Of a stretch of 64,000 nucleotides of DNA, positions 43,201 through 53,708 are shown in pieces; the stretch's first letter is position 1, and each line of letters begins with the position of its first letter. The notes under the pieces were generated by a model. The model saw only the letters and a list, made by a program, of their open reading frames with translations, ran no database searches and had not been told where the DNA came from. The stretch is from Haliotis asinina (lineage: Eukaryota > Mollusca > Gastropoda > Lepetellida > Haliotidae): the NCBI RefSeq assembly GCF_037392515.1, contig NC_090295.1:24096501-24160500 (forward strand), given 5' to 3'. Made by a program: the position numbers and the translations under genes.

Positions 43201-45630
43201 TTGGATGGCACTTGATATCGTATACCAGTTTGGTTTCGAGTGGCTAGTGAATGGTTCCGTGCAGCAAACAGAGTATTCTGTTTTTACGTTTCAGGCCAAC
43301 CGATTTCACCCAAGTAAAGGACACAGCAGTGCTGTTCCTCTCGTCAACACACTGTGTGTAAACTCAGTGTAGCGGTCTTACAGAGAGTCTTCCTTTGAAA
43401 AACCTTCCTTTGAGTCTGTGCCTATTTGACATGGCACTTCGCTTGATAGGCACACTTTCTGTACCGTCCTCCAATACAGGACCACGTTCACAAAATCATT
43501 TTGTGTCCACGTTTCTTGCCTCGAAGTCTGTGGAATGCCTTGTTTTCACCATGCCGCTTAAGAAGATCATCAAAAAATAAATGTGTTTGAAATCGGCACT
43601 ATGACGAAGAGCCTCCACGTTAATGATACAACATGGGACGTCACTTCCAAAGAAAAATCCAATGATGACTTTCTCAGAAACTCCCATAAGTTCCATTTGA
43701 TGCAAAAGCAGAAATAGCTGTGAAAATTATATGAATGGATCACTCAAAATCAGTAATGCCTCCAGGTGCTCGCGAAAAGGGTAAGCATATCCTGGCCTAC
43801 CATTCACATCATTTGCCGTAGAAAGGAAGTATTTTTGGCCTAACGCCTCACAGCATTACTCCTGCCATGCGACGGCGGCCTGCAAGTAACCAGGCATTCA
43901 AGTACACAATGGAGTGAACTATCCATTTAGATATATTTGAATTTCTGTTGAAGAACATAGATTCTGTTGCTTATGAACAAAGAAAATTGTTTGGTGAATA
44001 GATATATTTTACTTCATTTTGGAGGTCACATCAAATGACTCTATTTCATCGTCCATTCACCCAGCATACTCAGATATGCTACGGAACTTACATTGGTGAA
44101 TTTCTGGGACTTCGCTCCACCAGCAGAGGCATCGACCCAGCTGAACAGAATATAGAACAAATTAATCATAGATTTTTCATGTGCTTTGACTTGAACACCT
44201 TCTTCCATCCTATCGACAACATTGATTTTTGGTAAACATATATATATATATATATATGCCATGAAATATGTGCAGGAGGCAGAGGCTGTGTTCTGTCATC
44301 ATCACGGCAGAATGAAAACTAGTTTTGTCAGTTTGAAATGAAGCCATGCATTTATTCTACCAGAAACTTGGCGTGCGCTGCTCAGAGTGCTGCTGCAAGA
44401 ATCGGTGGCATTCTCGCTGGTCAAGTCCTTTCACTGGTTAGTTTCTGGTACAAAAAGATCACTTAGAGCAATACATACATATATCCATAGAACGTGTGTG
44501 TATGAGTGATTCTTGCACTACATTGCCATATCTTTTAAATATGTTTATTAGCAAATAGTGATAGGAAGCACAGGGTATAAAACAGAGAGAAAATCCTGAT
44601 CGTCTTTTACCTGTTTGAGTGAGCGTGTGAGTTAAGTTTTACACCGCACTCAGCAATAGTCCAGCCATATGGCGGCGGTCTGTAAATAATCGAGTCTGGA
44701 GTCTGCACCAGACAATCCAGTGATCAAAAACGTGAGCATCGATCTGCGCAAATGGGAACCGATGACGTGTGAACCAAGTTATCGAGCCTAACCACCCGAT
44801 CCCGTTAGTTGCCACTTACAACCAGCATAGTCGCCTTTTACGGCAAGTATGGGTTGCTGAAAGCCTATTCTACCCCGGGACATTCACGGGTTTTACCTTT
44901 TTGAGTTCTTGGGAGCTTGGTCAAACTGGCATTTCACTGAACCCATGTTACGAATGCATCGCAAGAATGATCAGAAAATGCAATCGTTAAGATTCAGGTT
45001 AACACTGACCTCCGACTATCCAAGATGGTCGAATTATCGAATTAAGCAACTAACGGAATCGGACAATCAGGACCAGTGTCAAGTGTGAGGCATAAATAAT
45101 TTACTACCTCTGATGATCGGGTTTGATGTGGTCTTCAGCAACAGATGCTTGTAAGAGGCGACTAACGGGATCAGATGGACAGGTTGGTTGATTTATGTCA
45201 TCGTATCCTAATTGCACCAATCGATGCTCATGATGTTGATCACTGACACCGTCTGACAGCCTGTATATAATATATACAACAATCAACCAAACAAAATTCT
45301 TTCACTAGTGATTTGTTGTTCTCGTTTGTATGATGATTGGATGGCATTGCTATTTTGCTTAAAGAATGATGATCACTACAGGGTGGAACTGCGGACCTCA
45401 TGCTGCCCTTCATTGCTATGGGGATTCTGGTGGTTCTAAATGTTCTTGCCACCATTGGTCTCGAGGAAACCAGGGGGAGGGCACTGGAAGACACTATGAT
45501 CTTCGCTTCAAAATCTGATACAGATTGGAATGAACACAAATCGGACAACCCGGGAACGGCTCTCGTGTCCTGCGCCATGGAGCCGTGCGACACAGGGAAA
45601 GATGAAAGTGACGAACAAACTGTGAAGTAG
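37263..45630 (+). CDS. SLC22-family organic ion transporter, gene B (8 coding exons)
   Basis: Exons: 37263-37535, 38271-38692, 38867-39100, 39505-39639, 40189-40271, 40635-40755, 44364-44436, 45382-45630, with GT-AG introns; 1590 nt, 529 aa. A 12-helix major-facilitator transporter. Seen: TM1; extracellular loop with EPDWWCASGEDE and glycosylation sites NMT, NGS, NGT; MFS loop GYCADKYGRKK; EFVGKKWRGFVASLPDWASG; PESLRWL; linker PDTSILELIAKEEKAEGEKA; GNYVNACAIAAKFA; EQFPTVIR; ARIGGILAGQVLSL; LPFIAMGIL; EETRGRALEDTM. The tail after EDTM is only about 40 aa. Intron 6 (3.6 kb) holds an intact-looking Tc1-like transposon and intron 7 holds two opposed SINE copies. Substrate unknown. Confidence 0.93.
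38005..38088. repeat. palindromic element with hammerhead-like motif, gene B intron 1
   Basis: Inverted ends ACTTTATGGATGAAC and ATTCGTCCATAAAGT (13 of 15 match). On minus, GATGCAAGCATCTGTATCAA and AAACGTCGCACCAAAG follow a degraded CTGATGA-like segment, an order seen in Penelope-type and retrozyme hammerheads. It resembles the element at 19811-19948 in design. Confidence 0.5.
40991..42602 (-). mobile_element. Tc1/mariner transposon, complete-looking
   Basis: A 1612-bp element in gene B intron 6, transcribed opposite to the host gene. Left end CACCTGGAAATTAATCAAGC and the inverted right end CATATGGAAATTAATTAAGC agree at 17 of 20 bases, continuing as AACACC on both sides. TA dinucleotides flank both ends (40989-40990 and 42603-42604), the expected target duplication. 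It holds one open transposase gene. Open frame plus matched ends indicate a recent insertion. Confidence 0.93.
41311..42336 (-). CDS. Tc1-like DD34E transposase, intact frame
   Basis: A 341-aa transposase starting MARRKLSEATRW at 42336; the open frame upstream of this ATG lies in terminal DNA and lacks family similarity. Helix-turn-helix: GMSLRQIGTQIGRHHSIISK (about residues 21-40). A GRPR hook (RPGRPRKTT) follows, then a second DNA-binding half with SNRTVRNRLKAAGYRARRP. Catalytic triad: Asp in HFSDESRF, Asp in DDNARPHRAH, Glu in SPDLNPIEHLWD, with 34 residues between the second Asp and Glu. VMVWGCIS is the usual central strand. Length and all key residues match active-type Tc1 enzymes. Whether it still moves is unknown. 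Confidence 0.95.
   Translation of the reverse strand: MARRKLSEATRWQIIGMRNAGMSLRQIGTQIGRHHSIISKHLKKYRATNEVKDLPRPGRPRKTTVREDRALLRLVRRRSFDSSSRLRQEWLPGRPISNRTVRNRLKAAGYRARRPIKRPRLSPAHKAARLAWCNDRLHWNIASWRKVHFSDESRFLLHMVDGRTRVWRQRNTAMAPRNIQETVAFGGGSVMVWGCISMNCKLDIITIRGNLNGVRYQQEVLDRAVVPHFENHPLATRPIFMDDNARPHRAHAVNDFLRQNAIDRIPWPAMSPDLNPIEHLWDFIGRRVRQRDPPVHNLNELTAALHEEWNRIPQNQIRRLIQGMRRRLESVVRAQGGHTRY
42735..42776. repeat. alternating purine-pyrimidine tract
   Basis: GCGTGTGTGCATGCGTGCAC continuing with GCGTGCATGCATATG: about 35 bases of strict purine-pyrimidine alternation, containing self-complementary GCATGC/TGCACGCGTGCA segments. Such sequence can adopt Z-DNA or a cruciform in principle. Confidence 0.7.
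43825..43895 (+). repeat. partial SINE family 2 copy
   Basis: Contains CTCACAGCATTACTCCTGCC, ATGCGACGGCGGCCTGCAAG and TAACCAGGC, matching the end region of the longer family 2 copies such as 44618-44895. Confidence 0.55.
44618..44895 (+). repeat. SINE family 2 copy in gene B intron 7
   Basis: Starts GAGTGAGCGTGTGAGTTAAG, then TTTTACACCGCACTCAGCAA, ATGGCGGCGGTCTGTAAATA, CCAGACAATCCAGTGATCAA, GTGTGAACCAAG, CCACCCGATCCCGTTAGTTG and GGCAAGTATGGGTTGCTGAA. The same order recurs at least five times in this part of the window. Confidence 0.8.
45100..45245 (-). repeat. SINE family 2 copy, opposite orientation
   Basis: GGTCTTCAGCAACAGATGCT, TGTAAGAGGCGACTAACGGG, ATCAGATGGACAGGTTGGTT, ATCGATGCTCATGATGTTGA. 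Inverted relative to 44618-44895 in the same intron, so a pre-mRNA could fold into a long duplex. Confidence 0.75.
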
Positions 45631-45880
45631 TACTGAACTTGAACGTGAAGATTGTGGCTGTACCTAAACATGGACAGATGGTCTCAAATGAACTGAATTA
45701 TAACAAGAAATATATTGGATGTGATTTTAGCTGACCTTTTCCTTCTTTTTTTTTTGTTTGTTTTACATTTCCGTGAAATACCATGATATGATGTTCTGGC
45801 TTGAATACCCATTGTAAATACTTTTGAACTTATTACGCCTAACCGACTGCATTTCATAACACTCTAGTAGTTGTAAACTG

Positions 45881-45886
45881 ATTAAA
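45881..45886 (+). terminator. candidate polyadenylation signal of gene B
   Basis: ATTAAA, a common variant signal, 251 bases after the stop codon of gene B. No AATAAA was seen in this interval. Confidence 0.35.
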
Positions 45887-45934
45887 TTTTTATGTTCACA
45901 AAATTCTTTGCAATAATTATTTACTACTTCCACC

Positions 45935-46150
45935 GCGAAGATCCGAGTGCGAACTGCTCTTCAGCAACCCAAGCTTGTCGTAAGAAGAGACTAACGGGGT
46001 CAGGTAACATTGACTTGGCTGACACAGGTCATCAGGTCCCATTTGCGTAGATCGATGTTCATGATGTTTATTACTAGATTGTCTATTGCAGTCTCGATTA
46101 TTTACAGACCACCGCCGTATAGCTGGGAATATTGCTGAGCGCAGTATAAA
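45935..46150 (-). repeat. SINE family 2 copy downstream of gene B
   Basis: CTCTTCAGCAACCCAAGCTT, GTCGTAAGAAGAGACTAACG, CAGGTCATCAGGTCCCATTT, GATCGATGTTCATGATGTTT, ACAGACCACCGCCGTATAGC and GGGAATATTGCTGAGCGCAG: an almost full copy. Confidence 0.8.
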
Positions 46151-47041
46151 ATGACAACCAACCAACCGCTTGTCATTAATAGCGGTATGACTAGGATACC
46201 AAAAGGAATTACCCCCCTCACAATTATTCTAAAAATGTATGTGTTAGGGTTGTTAGTTTGCGGAGAACATATGACAGGGGTCAGTAAATACACAGGCTGT
46301 TGGCCGAGACTGATGTCAGCATTTCGCAAGACAGCTATAACTCTGTGCAACCACTCACACAAAAATAAATTTCTGGAAACACGATTTATTAATAATCTAA
46401 TTTAGACTCTGATAGACAACTGTATTATCATTTGACATTACTTTGAGTACAACTAATTTGTTATCGGGAAAAGGTGTATGAATAAAATCTGAACAATCAA
46501 TTGCATTTCAAACAAGCCAGGACAAGACCATAAGTGTTTGGCGAAGGCAATCATGAGTTAATCGTCATCAGACGATTAAATAGTGCAGTAGGTCAAGTGA
46601 TGTCGATTGACGTTCATAGTCTCATCTAATGAGCTGCACTGATAGGAGGTCACCTTGCGACAGACCAGAAATAACAAAACCGTGTCTGTAATGGTCGACG
46701 TTCAGAGTCTGATTTTACTGCTGGTGAACAGCCATACAGCCCCTTGCAAACGTTCCCGTGTCTGTTTAAACCGCGTCTGTAATGAGCTAAGCGAGGTGTA
46801 CATTCAGTTCTTTTCACAACTGGTGACCTGTGGTTGTAGTTAGCTGTAGCACAGTTGATATACACAGACCTCTTCATTTTGTAACATAATTGTGCATATA
46901 ATTTCAAAATGACCATCGACATTGAATAAAAGAGAATTGCTGATATTTTAGTTACATACTAAAGAGAGATCACATGTTTAGGTAAGTGTTGACTGTGGTT
47001 GAAATCTTCTGATTGGCCAATCAAACTATCCAATACTGAAC
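46151..47041. other. spacer, no gene seen
   Basis: No supported gene, RNA or repeat recognised between the SINE copy downstream of gene B and the 3' end of the minus-strand gene. Confidence 0.5.
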
Positions 47042-48490
47042 TCAGGGAATTAAGCAAATGTGTATCTGACCGACTTGGGTCATGCTTATTGGCTGCAGAG
47101 TGTATGCGGTGTTACTTGACGTATTGACCGCACCAACAAGTGTTGGGTCAATTCCAGCGTAGTAGATGATCCCTCTGTACATCAATATGTTGATGGGTCT
47201 AGCGTCCAGTGTTGTAACCTCTGTGCTTATTTCATCGCTCATGTTCATCTTCATCAGTTTCCTGTGGTTGTTATAATACAAGACACCAGCTGGCTGATCC
47301 AGAAACACAGCGTGCAAGAAACCTCCGGTATCCAATGTTCTGAGACCATGACCATCATACGTAACTGTGATCACTGCATAAAACACACTCGCATATATCT
47401 GCCTTCTTCTTGTGTCAAGAGTTATCTGCCTTGGAGATTTTGTGAACATGTATAACTCAGTGATAACGCTGAGGTCTTCGCCCTGTGTAGACATGCGGCT
47501 GATTGAGTGTTTGGGAGTTAGTCTGGATATGAATACAGTGTCCCGATCCTCATCCACTGCCAGGCCTAATGTTCGAATATTTCTTCGTAATTCTGTTACT
47601 TCATCTGTATCGAGGGTGGAGGAATATATAACGTAAGGCTGGTTTGATCCAATCAGAAGTGTGTTCGTCTTTGCTATGTAGGCGAGGCAATTAACATATT
47701 TCATAGCAAAATGCTGGTAGGTACTGAGATGGTTACTCTGGATGCTGAGTTGACGCAAATGGTGTGTGTAACTTGTCCAGACTGGAGCAACCAAGATCCT
47801 ACTTCTCTCCTCCTCTGGTCTGGGTGTCGTAAGTGACACATGTGAACTGGAGGGCGAGGTAACATTGACCGTAGCAGGGGTACAAGCAGGCACAGTGAGG
47901 GACGATTTCAGTTCTGTTATTTGGGACTGGTACGTTTCATTCAATGACATGAATTCCTTGATGTGTGTCTCGAGATCGGCCGTGTAAACATCACACTTCT
48001 TTAATTCCATTTCCAGTTTGCGTTTATCTCTGAGACAGACGTCACTCGGGTTTTCTGGATTCCCAATCCCCGTCGTTTCCATGTCAGGTTTATGACTTAC
48101 GTTCGTCTCGTTTGGCAGTTCTTTGAATGATTTGGAGATGTGATGTAACTGCCTCTTCATGTGATGATATTCTTGCTTGAGATGCCGCATTTCAGAGACA
48201 ACTTCACTCTTTACCATGTCTGGGAGAGACTCTCCTTTCAGAATCTCAGACATGGCATTTTTCACTAGATCCAGTATGCTCTCCTTCAGTTCATCTCTTA
48301 ATGACGACTTTGCAACATCTATCATATGGATCACCTTTTGTTCCACACGGAGAATATCTACTTTGTTATCAAGCAGAACTTCCTCAAACTGGTCCAGTCT
48401 GTTAAATGCAGACGCATTGTCCTGACAGTTACAAAAACAAAACAGGGTGGCGCACGTCAGCAACAACGAGAGGCATTTAAACTCAGCCAT
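47042..48490 (-). CDS. secreted coiled-coil and beta-propeller (LDLR class B-like) protein, intronless
   Basis: A single open frame of 482 aa from ATG 48490. Residues 1-22 (LSLLLTCATLFCFCNC) form a signal peptide. Residues about 25-130 and 155-205 are heptad-rich and likely coiled coil. A Ser/Thr/Pro linker (residues about 208-232) follows. The C-terminal 240 residues have repeated strands such as IRTLGLAVDEDRDTVFISRL and RQITLDTRRRQIYASVFY, which resemble the YWTD-type six-bladed propeller of LDL-receptor relatives. N-X-S/T sites are frequent. It is probably secreted; partner and function unknown. It lies between SLC22 genes B and C on the opposite strand, and lacks introns, unlike its neighbours, which fits a retrocopy origin but does not prove it. 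Confidence 0.8.
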   Translation of the reverse strand: MAEFKCLSLLLTCATLFCFCNCQDNASAFNRLDQFEEVLLDNKVDILRVEQKVIHMIDVAKSSLRDELKESILDLVKNAMSEILKGESLPDMVKSEVVSEMRHLKQEYHHMKRQLHHISKSFKELPNETNVSHKPDMETTGIGNPENPSDVCLRDKRKLEMELKKCDVYTADLETHIKEFMSLNETYQSQITELKSSLTVPACTPATVNVTSPSSSHVSLTTPRPEEERSRILVAPVWTSYTHHLRQLSIQSNHLSTYQHFAMKYVNCLAYIAKTNTLLIGSNQPYVIYSSTLDTDEVTELRRNIRTLGLAVDEDRDTVFISRLTPKHSISRMSTQGEDLSVITELYMFTKSPRQITLDTRRRQIYASVFYAVITVTYDGHGLRTLDTGGFLHAVFLDQPAGVLYYNNHRKLMKMNMSDEISTEVTTLDARPINILMYRGIIYYAGIDPTLVGAVNTSSNTAYTLQPISMTQVGQIHICLIP

Positions 48491-48836
48491 CTTTAAAACT
48501 GAACAATACCAACCGGGAAACCTAGTTGTTTAAGCAGTGACGACCTGCACACCTCAGCATTGCACAACACAACCATGATGTGATTGGCTGGCGTAAGGTT
48601 GAATCATGCATATACAGTGTTACCATCAGTGTTGTGGGTCGACTGTTATCTCCGGGGTCCACAATACACTATGTTATCACTATTTACCTGATGTATTTAC
48701 CTGTGGTTGGTAATGATATTGCCACACGAAAATAGAAGTGTTAGCAACAGCAGTTCTCATCAGTACACGTCATGCCAAAACGTCTACCAAAAAAGACTGA
48801 GAATGAACTAGCATGACAGTAATAGCTTTTGCTGTT

Positions 48837-48999
48837 ATGCAACATATGTCATATTTAGGATGAGTCTCATTCGGGATTCGAACCCGCACCCTCAGGCACC
48901 TAGTCGCCAGCACACAAAGTCAGCCGCCTAGCCCGCTCAGCCACCGCGACTTCCACTAAGACTAAGAAAGTGAAATCCCAAATATGACATATGTTGCAT
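48837..48999 (-). repeat. tRNA-like sequence enclosed by inverted repeats
   Basis: Arms ATGCAACATATGTCATATTT and AAATATGACATATGTTGCAT are exact inverse complements over 20 bases and extend to 23 of 24. On minus the interior reads GTCGCGGTGGCTGAGCGGGC, GGCGGCTGACTT, CTGGCGACTAGGTGCCTGAG and GGTGCGGGTTCGAATCCCG. It has a D-arm (GGCTGAGCGGGC) and a T-arm (GGTTCGAATCC) and a long variable region as in tRNA-Leu or tRNA-Ser, but the anticodon stem does not pair well, so it is tRNA-derived rather than a working tRNA gene. Confidence 0.75.
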
Positions 49000-49227
49000 T
49001 TGACCACTTTCTAAATGGTATCGTGTAATTTTGCTGTTACACTACCGTCTTGTCTTCAAAATTTAGACTGTGGTTGACGCATGAACTTTATGATTATAAC
49101 TCAAATAATACACACTATTAGTTGAACAACATGTAGGCCGTGTTCCATTGACACGTGTTCCGCACTGTGGTCTCAGCATTATTTCAGTATTACAGATGTC
49201 AGAAGTTACTTCTTTAAAGTCACATAG

Positions 49228-49300
49228 AGCAAGGGGCGCTGTGTAGCCTAGTGGTCAAAGCGTTCGCTCGTCACGAAGACGTCAGGTGTCGCTGACGAAT
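49228..49300 (+). repeat. SINE family 1 head, truncated
   Basis: GGGGCGCTGTGTAGCCTAGT, GGTCAAAGCGTTCGCTCGTC and ACGAAGACGTCAGGTGTCGC: the tRNA-like head of family 1 without its tail. Confidence 0.7.
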
Positions 49301-49649
49301 AACTCCCTACAGTATTCAGGTGAACGATATTTCACAAATTTCACTCTTCAGATCCGGGTTAGAATTGATCTTCAGCAGCCCATGCCTGTCGTAAGAGGCG
49401 AATATCGGGATTCGGTGTTAAAGCCACAATCAAATGAATACACATTTCACTTTGGGAATGATTTTAAAGCAAGGAATACCGCTATGTACTGGTGCTTGTG
49501 GGCATTGTAGAACGACATACATGTATTTGTATTATACTGTTTCTGTTAAAAATTCACTTGGGGACAGCTGTGTGGATGTTGTCATTTGTACCCTGGATAC
49601 TCTATTTTGGATGTTTCACTACTGATGCAGCGATAGATAAAAAAGGACG

Positions 49650-49797
49650 GTGGGAGTAGCCTAGTGGTTAAAGAGTTCGCTCCTCGCCCTGAAGACCCGG
49701 GTTTTATTCTCCACGGGTACAGTGTGTGAAACAAACTTCTAGTGTCCCCGGCAGCGATATTGGTGGAATATTGTTGTGTAATACTAAACTCACTCAC
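49650..49797 (+). repeat. SINE family 1 copy, near full length
   Basis: GTAGCCTAGTGGTTAAAGAG (A-box region), GAAGACCCGGGTTTTATTC (B-box region), CACGGGTACAGTGTGTGAAA, then GATATTGGTGGAATATTGTT and ACTCACTCACT. It is the best plus-strand example of the family in the window. Confidence 0.8.
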
Positions 49798-50387
49798 TAC
49801 CTCTATATTTAAAACAGCGTTTATTTCGTATTGCCATTGTAATTCATATGTACATATAAGCAACGTATATTAATTTGTAAGTAGTGTTTTGTTTCCCACA
49901 GAACATATTTACAGCGCGATTTCCACTTAATTTATAGGTTCCACTTGTCAACATTAAACACAATAAAAGTGGTAAATGCGGCAAAAGCAATGGTTCGCAA
50001 TGAAATTTGACATGGATGGGGGTTAACAGGTCAAGTCACAGATTAACTTCAGCTTTTGACATGGTTACGTTGTTTAAGCGGATTTGCACTTTTACAATAG
50101 TTGATATATTCTTAGAGTGAGTGAGTGAATATTTATCACCGCAACGGCAGGATAGCAGCCATATCGTGACGAGAAAAAATTAATAATTACGTTGTATATC
50201 AAGAAAATTAGAAACTGAAACCCTGAAAACCACTAGTATCTCACACATATCCCCGTAAGATTGTAGTTAAATCTTAAACAGTTTAACTTCAGATGACAAT
50301 ATAATATAAAAATGGGCTGATCTATTCTTAGACATGCTGCAACATTCTGAGGTTTCGTGGTTGTTCTAGAAGGTTGGGCGTAAATAT

Positions 50388-50600
50388 GTTAGTGAGTGAA
50401 TATAGTTTTACACCGCACTCAGCAATGTTCCAGCTATATTGAGACGGTCTGTAACTAATTGAACCTAGACCAGACCATCCAGTGATCAACTGCATTCGGA
50501 TCAATATACTCATTTAGGATATGATCACATGTGTCAACCAAGTCAGCAGGCATGACCGCTCTATCCCCTTAGTCTCGTAGTTGGACATGCATGGGTCACG
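50388..50600 (+). repeat. SINE family 2 copy
   Basis: GTGAGTGAATATAGTTTTAC, ACCGCACTCAGCAATGTTCC, AGACGGTCTGTAACTAATTG, CCAGACCATCCAGTGATCAA, GTCAACCAAGTCAGCAGGCA and TGACCGCTCTATCCCCTTAG. Confidence 0.75.
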
Positions 50601-50794
50601 GAAGGTCAATTCTAATTCGGAACGTCACGGTCTTCAGTGGTAGAAATCTGTCAAAATGGCAGCAACTACCCGGCAACACTCCCATCTGGCGTTGAGATTG
50701 TTACAGGTTATTTACCAGGTTACCAAGAACCTGTATCGCCGATATTAACTGGCTTTAACAAAAATGTATAGTGACCTCCGAAACTTTAAAAAGG

Positions 50795-50975
50795 TTGACA
50801 GGATCGGGTGGTCAGGCAAACTGACTTGGTTGACTCATGTCATCGGTCCCCATTTGCACCGGTCGATGTTCATGCTGTTCATCACTGGACGGTCTGGTCC
50901 AGACTCGAATATTTACAGGCCGCCTCCATATAGCTGTAACATTGCTGAGTGCGGTGTAAAACTCACTCAACTCTA
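50795..50975 (-). repeat. SINE family 2 copy, opposite orientation
   Basis: GATCGGGTGGTCAGGCAAAC, TGACTTGGTTGACTCATGTC, CACCGGTCGATGTTCATGCT, ACAGGCCGCCTCCATATAGC and ATTGCTGAGTGCGGTGTAAA. It faces the copy at 50388-50600. Confidence 0.75.
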
Positions 50976-52973
50976 AAAGGTGAACATCCATCTTCCAACA
51001 AATGATATTCATAATATATATAATTGCATTCCATCCCCACGTGATCTAATGTTTAATATTCTGACGCATCACTTCGGCTAACATGAATTATAGAATTTAT
51101 GTTGCAATGGCTTACAGTTGGGATGGGATTTCATATTTGGAATTATTTTTTTCGGAAAACCGTTGGTTATGTGGACATCGTAGTCAGAGCGTCTCTTGCA
51201 TTACTCTTCAGATGTATATTGCAATAAATAACACATGAGTGCGTGTTTGCATTCATGCAGCTGTGATCGCTCTGTATTATATAATGATACCGTGGTGTGT
51301 ATTTGATACACAACGACGTTGTTGATATTTACAGTTACAAGATATGTCTTCTTACAACCTTAGAATTTGAGAAGTAATATGTGTTCCAGGTTCCCGCGTA
51401 TTTATGTTCTCACTTTCAATAATTCAATATAAAATACACTATAACACAAGTAAGGAGGGAAAACTATATATACATGTCACCTCTGCATTGTAAACACACA
51501 AAGCTTTTACCCTATTAACAAATGACTCTGTGAAGATTACTTTTTTTTGACACCAGATATGCAATTACATTTTGAATAACGCCCAGTTCTGATGAAGAAT
51601 GAGCAATCATCCTATACAATCTTGAAAAAAATACATTTAAAATATGGAAAGATATTTCACAAGGAATGATATTTTAAATCATAACATATAATACGGTTTA
51701 AGCGCAAGAATGTGGAACGGGACCTCTGTTCTGTAATATTGCATTAGTTCATAACATCGTCAAGATGTAACAGCCCAAAGGCACTCTATAACCTCGCCTT
51801 GAAGATTCAATCATCAATTTTTGGTTAGTGCATATAGTCAACATTTTAACGATAATGTGTGACACTGTGCTTTTTAATTAGGTACATGCAATTACTCACA
51901 ACATAATTTTTCGTACAGATGACAGAGTCGTCTCTAGAAGCGACATTCGTTTAGCGGAACTGCGATCCGTGGACAGAACCCAAAAGATGTTATTATGGGT
52001 CTGGATCCCGAAGACGAAGGCAGAAATTTTCAGAACATATCGTACAATGTCGATAAAATTGCCTTTGACCATTAATGTATTTTGATTTATTGAGATAATG
52101 TATTCTGTAACGTGATTGCGTCCAATATTAATGCTGAACACACAAGCAACAGCCGGTGAGTCAATTATGTCTTCTGAATAGTTAGCACCTCATGACATAT
52201 CCATCCTGACTAAGTGCTGTCCTTAGTGCTAGCTGCAAAGCGAGGATCCCGGTAACTTCAGAACCACCGTGTACATAAGTCTGCTCCAGAGCTCTTTTGC
52301 CAAAGGTATGTCTTGAACTATAATGTTGATATATACCGATTGACAAACATTTCAATTTATTTTGTGCGGATTAAAAGCAGCAAGATGTATTTGGCAGCAA
52401 GACGTAACTGGCAACCTTTGATTATTTCAGTACTTCCTCTTTGGTTTTGGAAAATGTTAAGAGCACGAGACGTTTGTCCCAGTGTTAGATTTATCTAGTC
52501 TCATAATGTATTTGGACGGTTATTGGACTAATGCAGGATTTTACTTGTTTCGACAGAAATTATCAACGGTTGTCTGTATGCAACGACGACACGTTATGGA
52601 CAACGGTGTCTTCGTGTTGCCTGGATACGTTGGCATTTAAGATTTGATTCATGCACTGAGAGCATTTACCGTGAAGCCTGAGCGCCTGTTTGCCGCCGCT
52701 TACGACAAACATGGGTTGCTGAGGACCAATTCCCGCTCGGATCTTCACGCGTATTATCTGTATGGAATGTTTACTTTACTATTCACGGTTGATAATGGCA
52801 GTAAAATAATACAACACTAAATCCACAGGGTTCCTTTACGATATACAGTTTTTGTGAGGTCGTGCAGATAGGTTGGTTTTTGTTTCAGCTGTGTGTAACT
52901 TGTCCAGGCAGAGTTCTCTGTGTTGTTCTATGGCCACTGCGAGGATTTTCAAGGACTGTATTTATCCAACATT

Positions 52974-53677
52974 ATGAATTTGGAAGGCCTCATCGAAGGC
53001 CTTGGGGGCTTTGGTGTTTATCAAATCATTCTGACTATGACCCTCGCCTCCTCAAAGATAGTTATTGTTCCTACTATGCTTCTGATGGCATTTGCTGGTG
53101 TTGAACCCGATTGGTGGTGTACATCACGTGACATGAATCTCAGCCAATGGAACAGGAGTCATATGAGCGGAAGCTATCGGAACTGCTCTTGGGAAGGAAC
53201 ATGTGACCGGAAGTTCAGTGATGCCATGGTTACGGCTGTCTCAGAGGTAACTATGATCTGCAAAATTACGTTTATAACGCACGATATCCACCCTGGCTAT
53301 TGCTTAAATAGTGGAATTAACTCAATGAATTGGATCAACAACGTACTTGCAAAAGCCACAGTGATTGCAAAATAAGGCGATGTCTGCGGTCTATCTGAAT
53401 GTTACGAGAAATAGCAAGGATATTAAGACAAGACGGATGAAATGAAACTTGCCTCGGTTTAAAAGATGAAATATCAGTGGTAAAGCTTTTCACTTGTGTT
53501 TGAACATATATAATACGGCATTATTTTTTACCCGAATCTTCCAAATGTGAAGGGAGACGTCCCCATTAATACATAAGTACCAACATACGAGACACTTCAC
53601 GAAATTCAAAGGGAATTACAGCCAACACACATAATATTGAAGTGTTTATTGTGAGTGGTGGTGAGTTTCCCATTAGC

Positions 53678-53708
<31 letters not shown>

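Larger units (their letters stand above)
48491..52973. other. spacer between the propeller gene and SLC22 gene C
   Basis: No supported gene. Rich in mobile DNA: a tRNA-like hairpin element (48837-48999), SINE family 1 copies (49228-49300 and 49650-49797), and SINE family 2 copies (49345-49415, 50117-50175, 50388-50600, 50795-50975, 52690-52745). The stretch 51000-52690 shows nothing recognisable. Confidence 0.55.

Noticed and set aside
48837-48999. A functional tRNA-Leu or tRNA-Ser gene
   Set aside because: T- and D-arm boxes are present but the anticodon stem does not pair and the sequence is enclosed by transposon-like inverted repeats.
52920-52973. Upstream in-frame start for gene C
   Set aside because: The added residues have no counterpart in genes A and B, whose first exons are all 273 nt from the aligned ATG.
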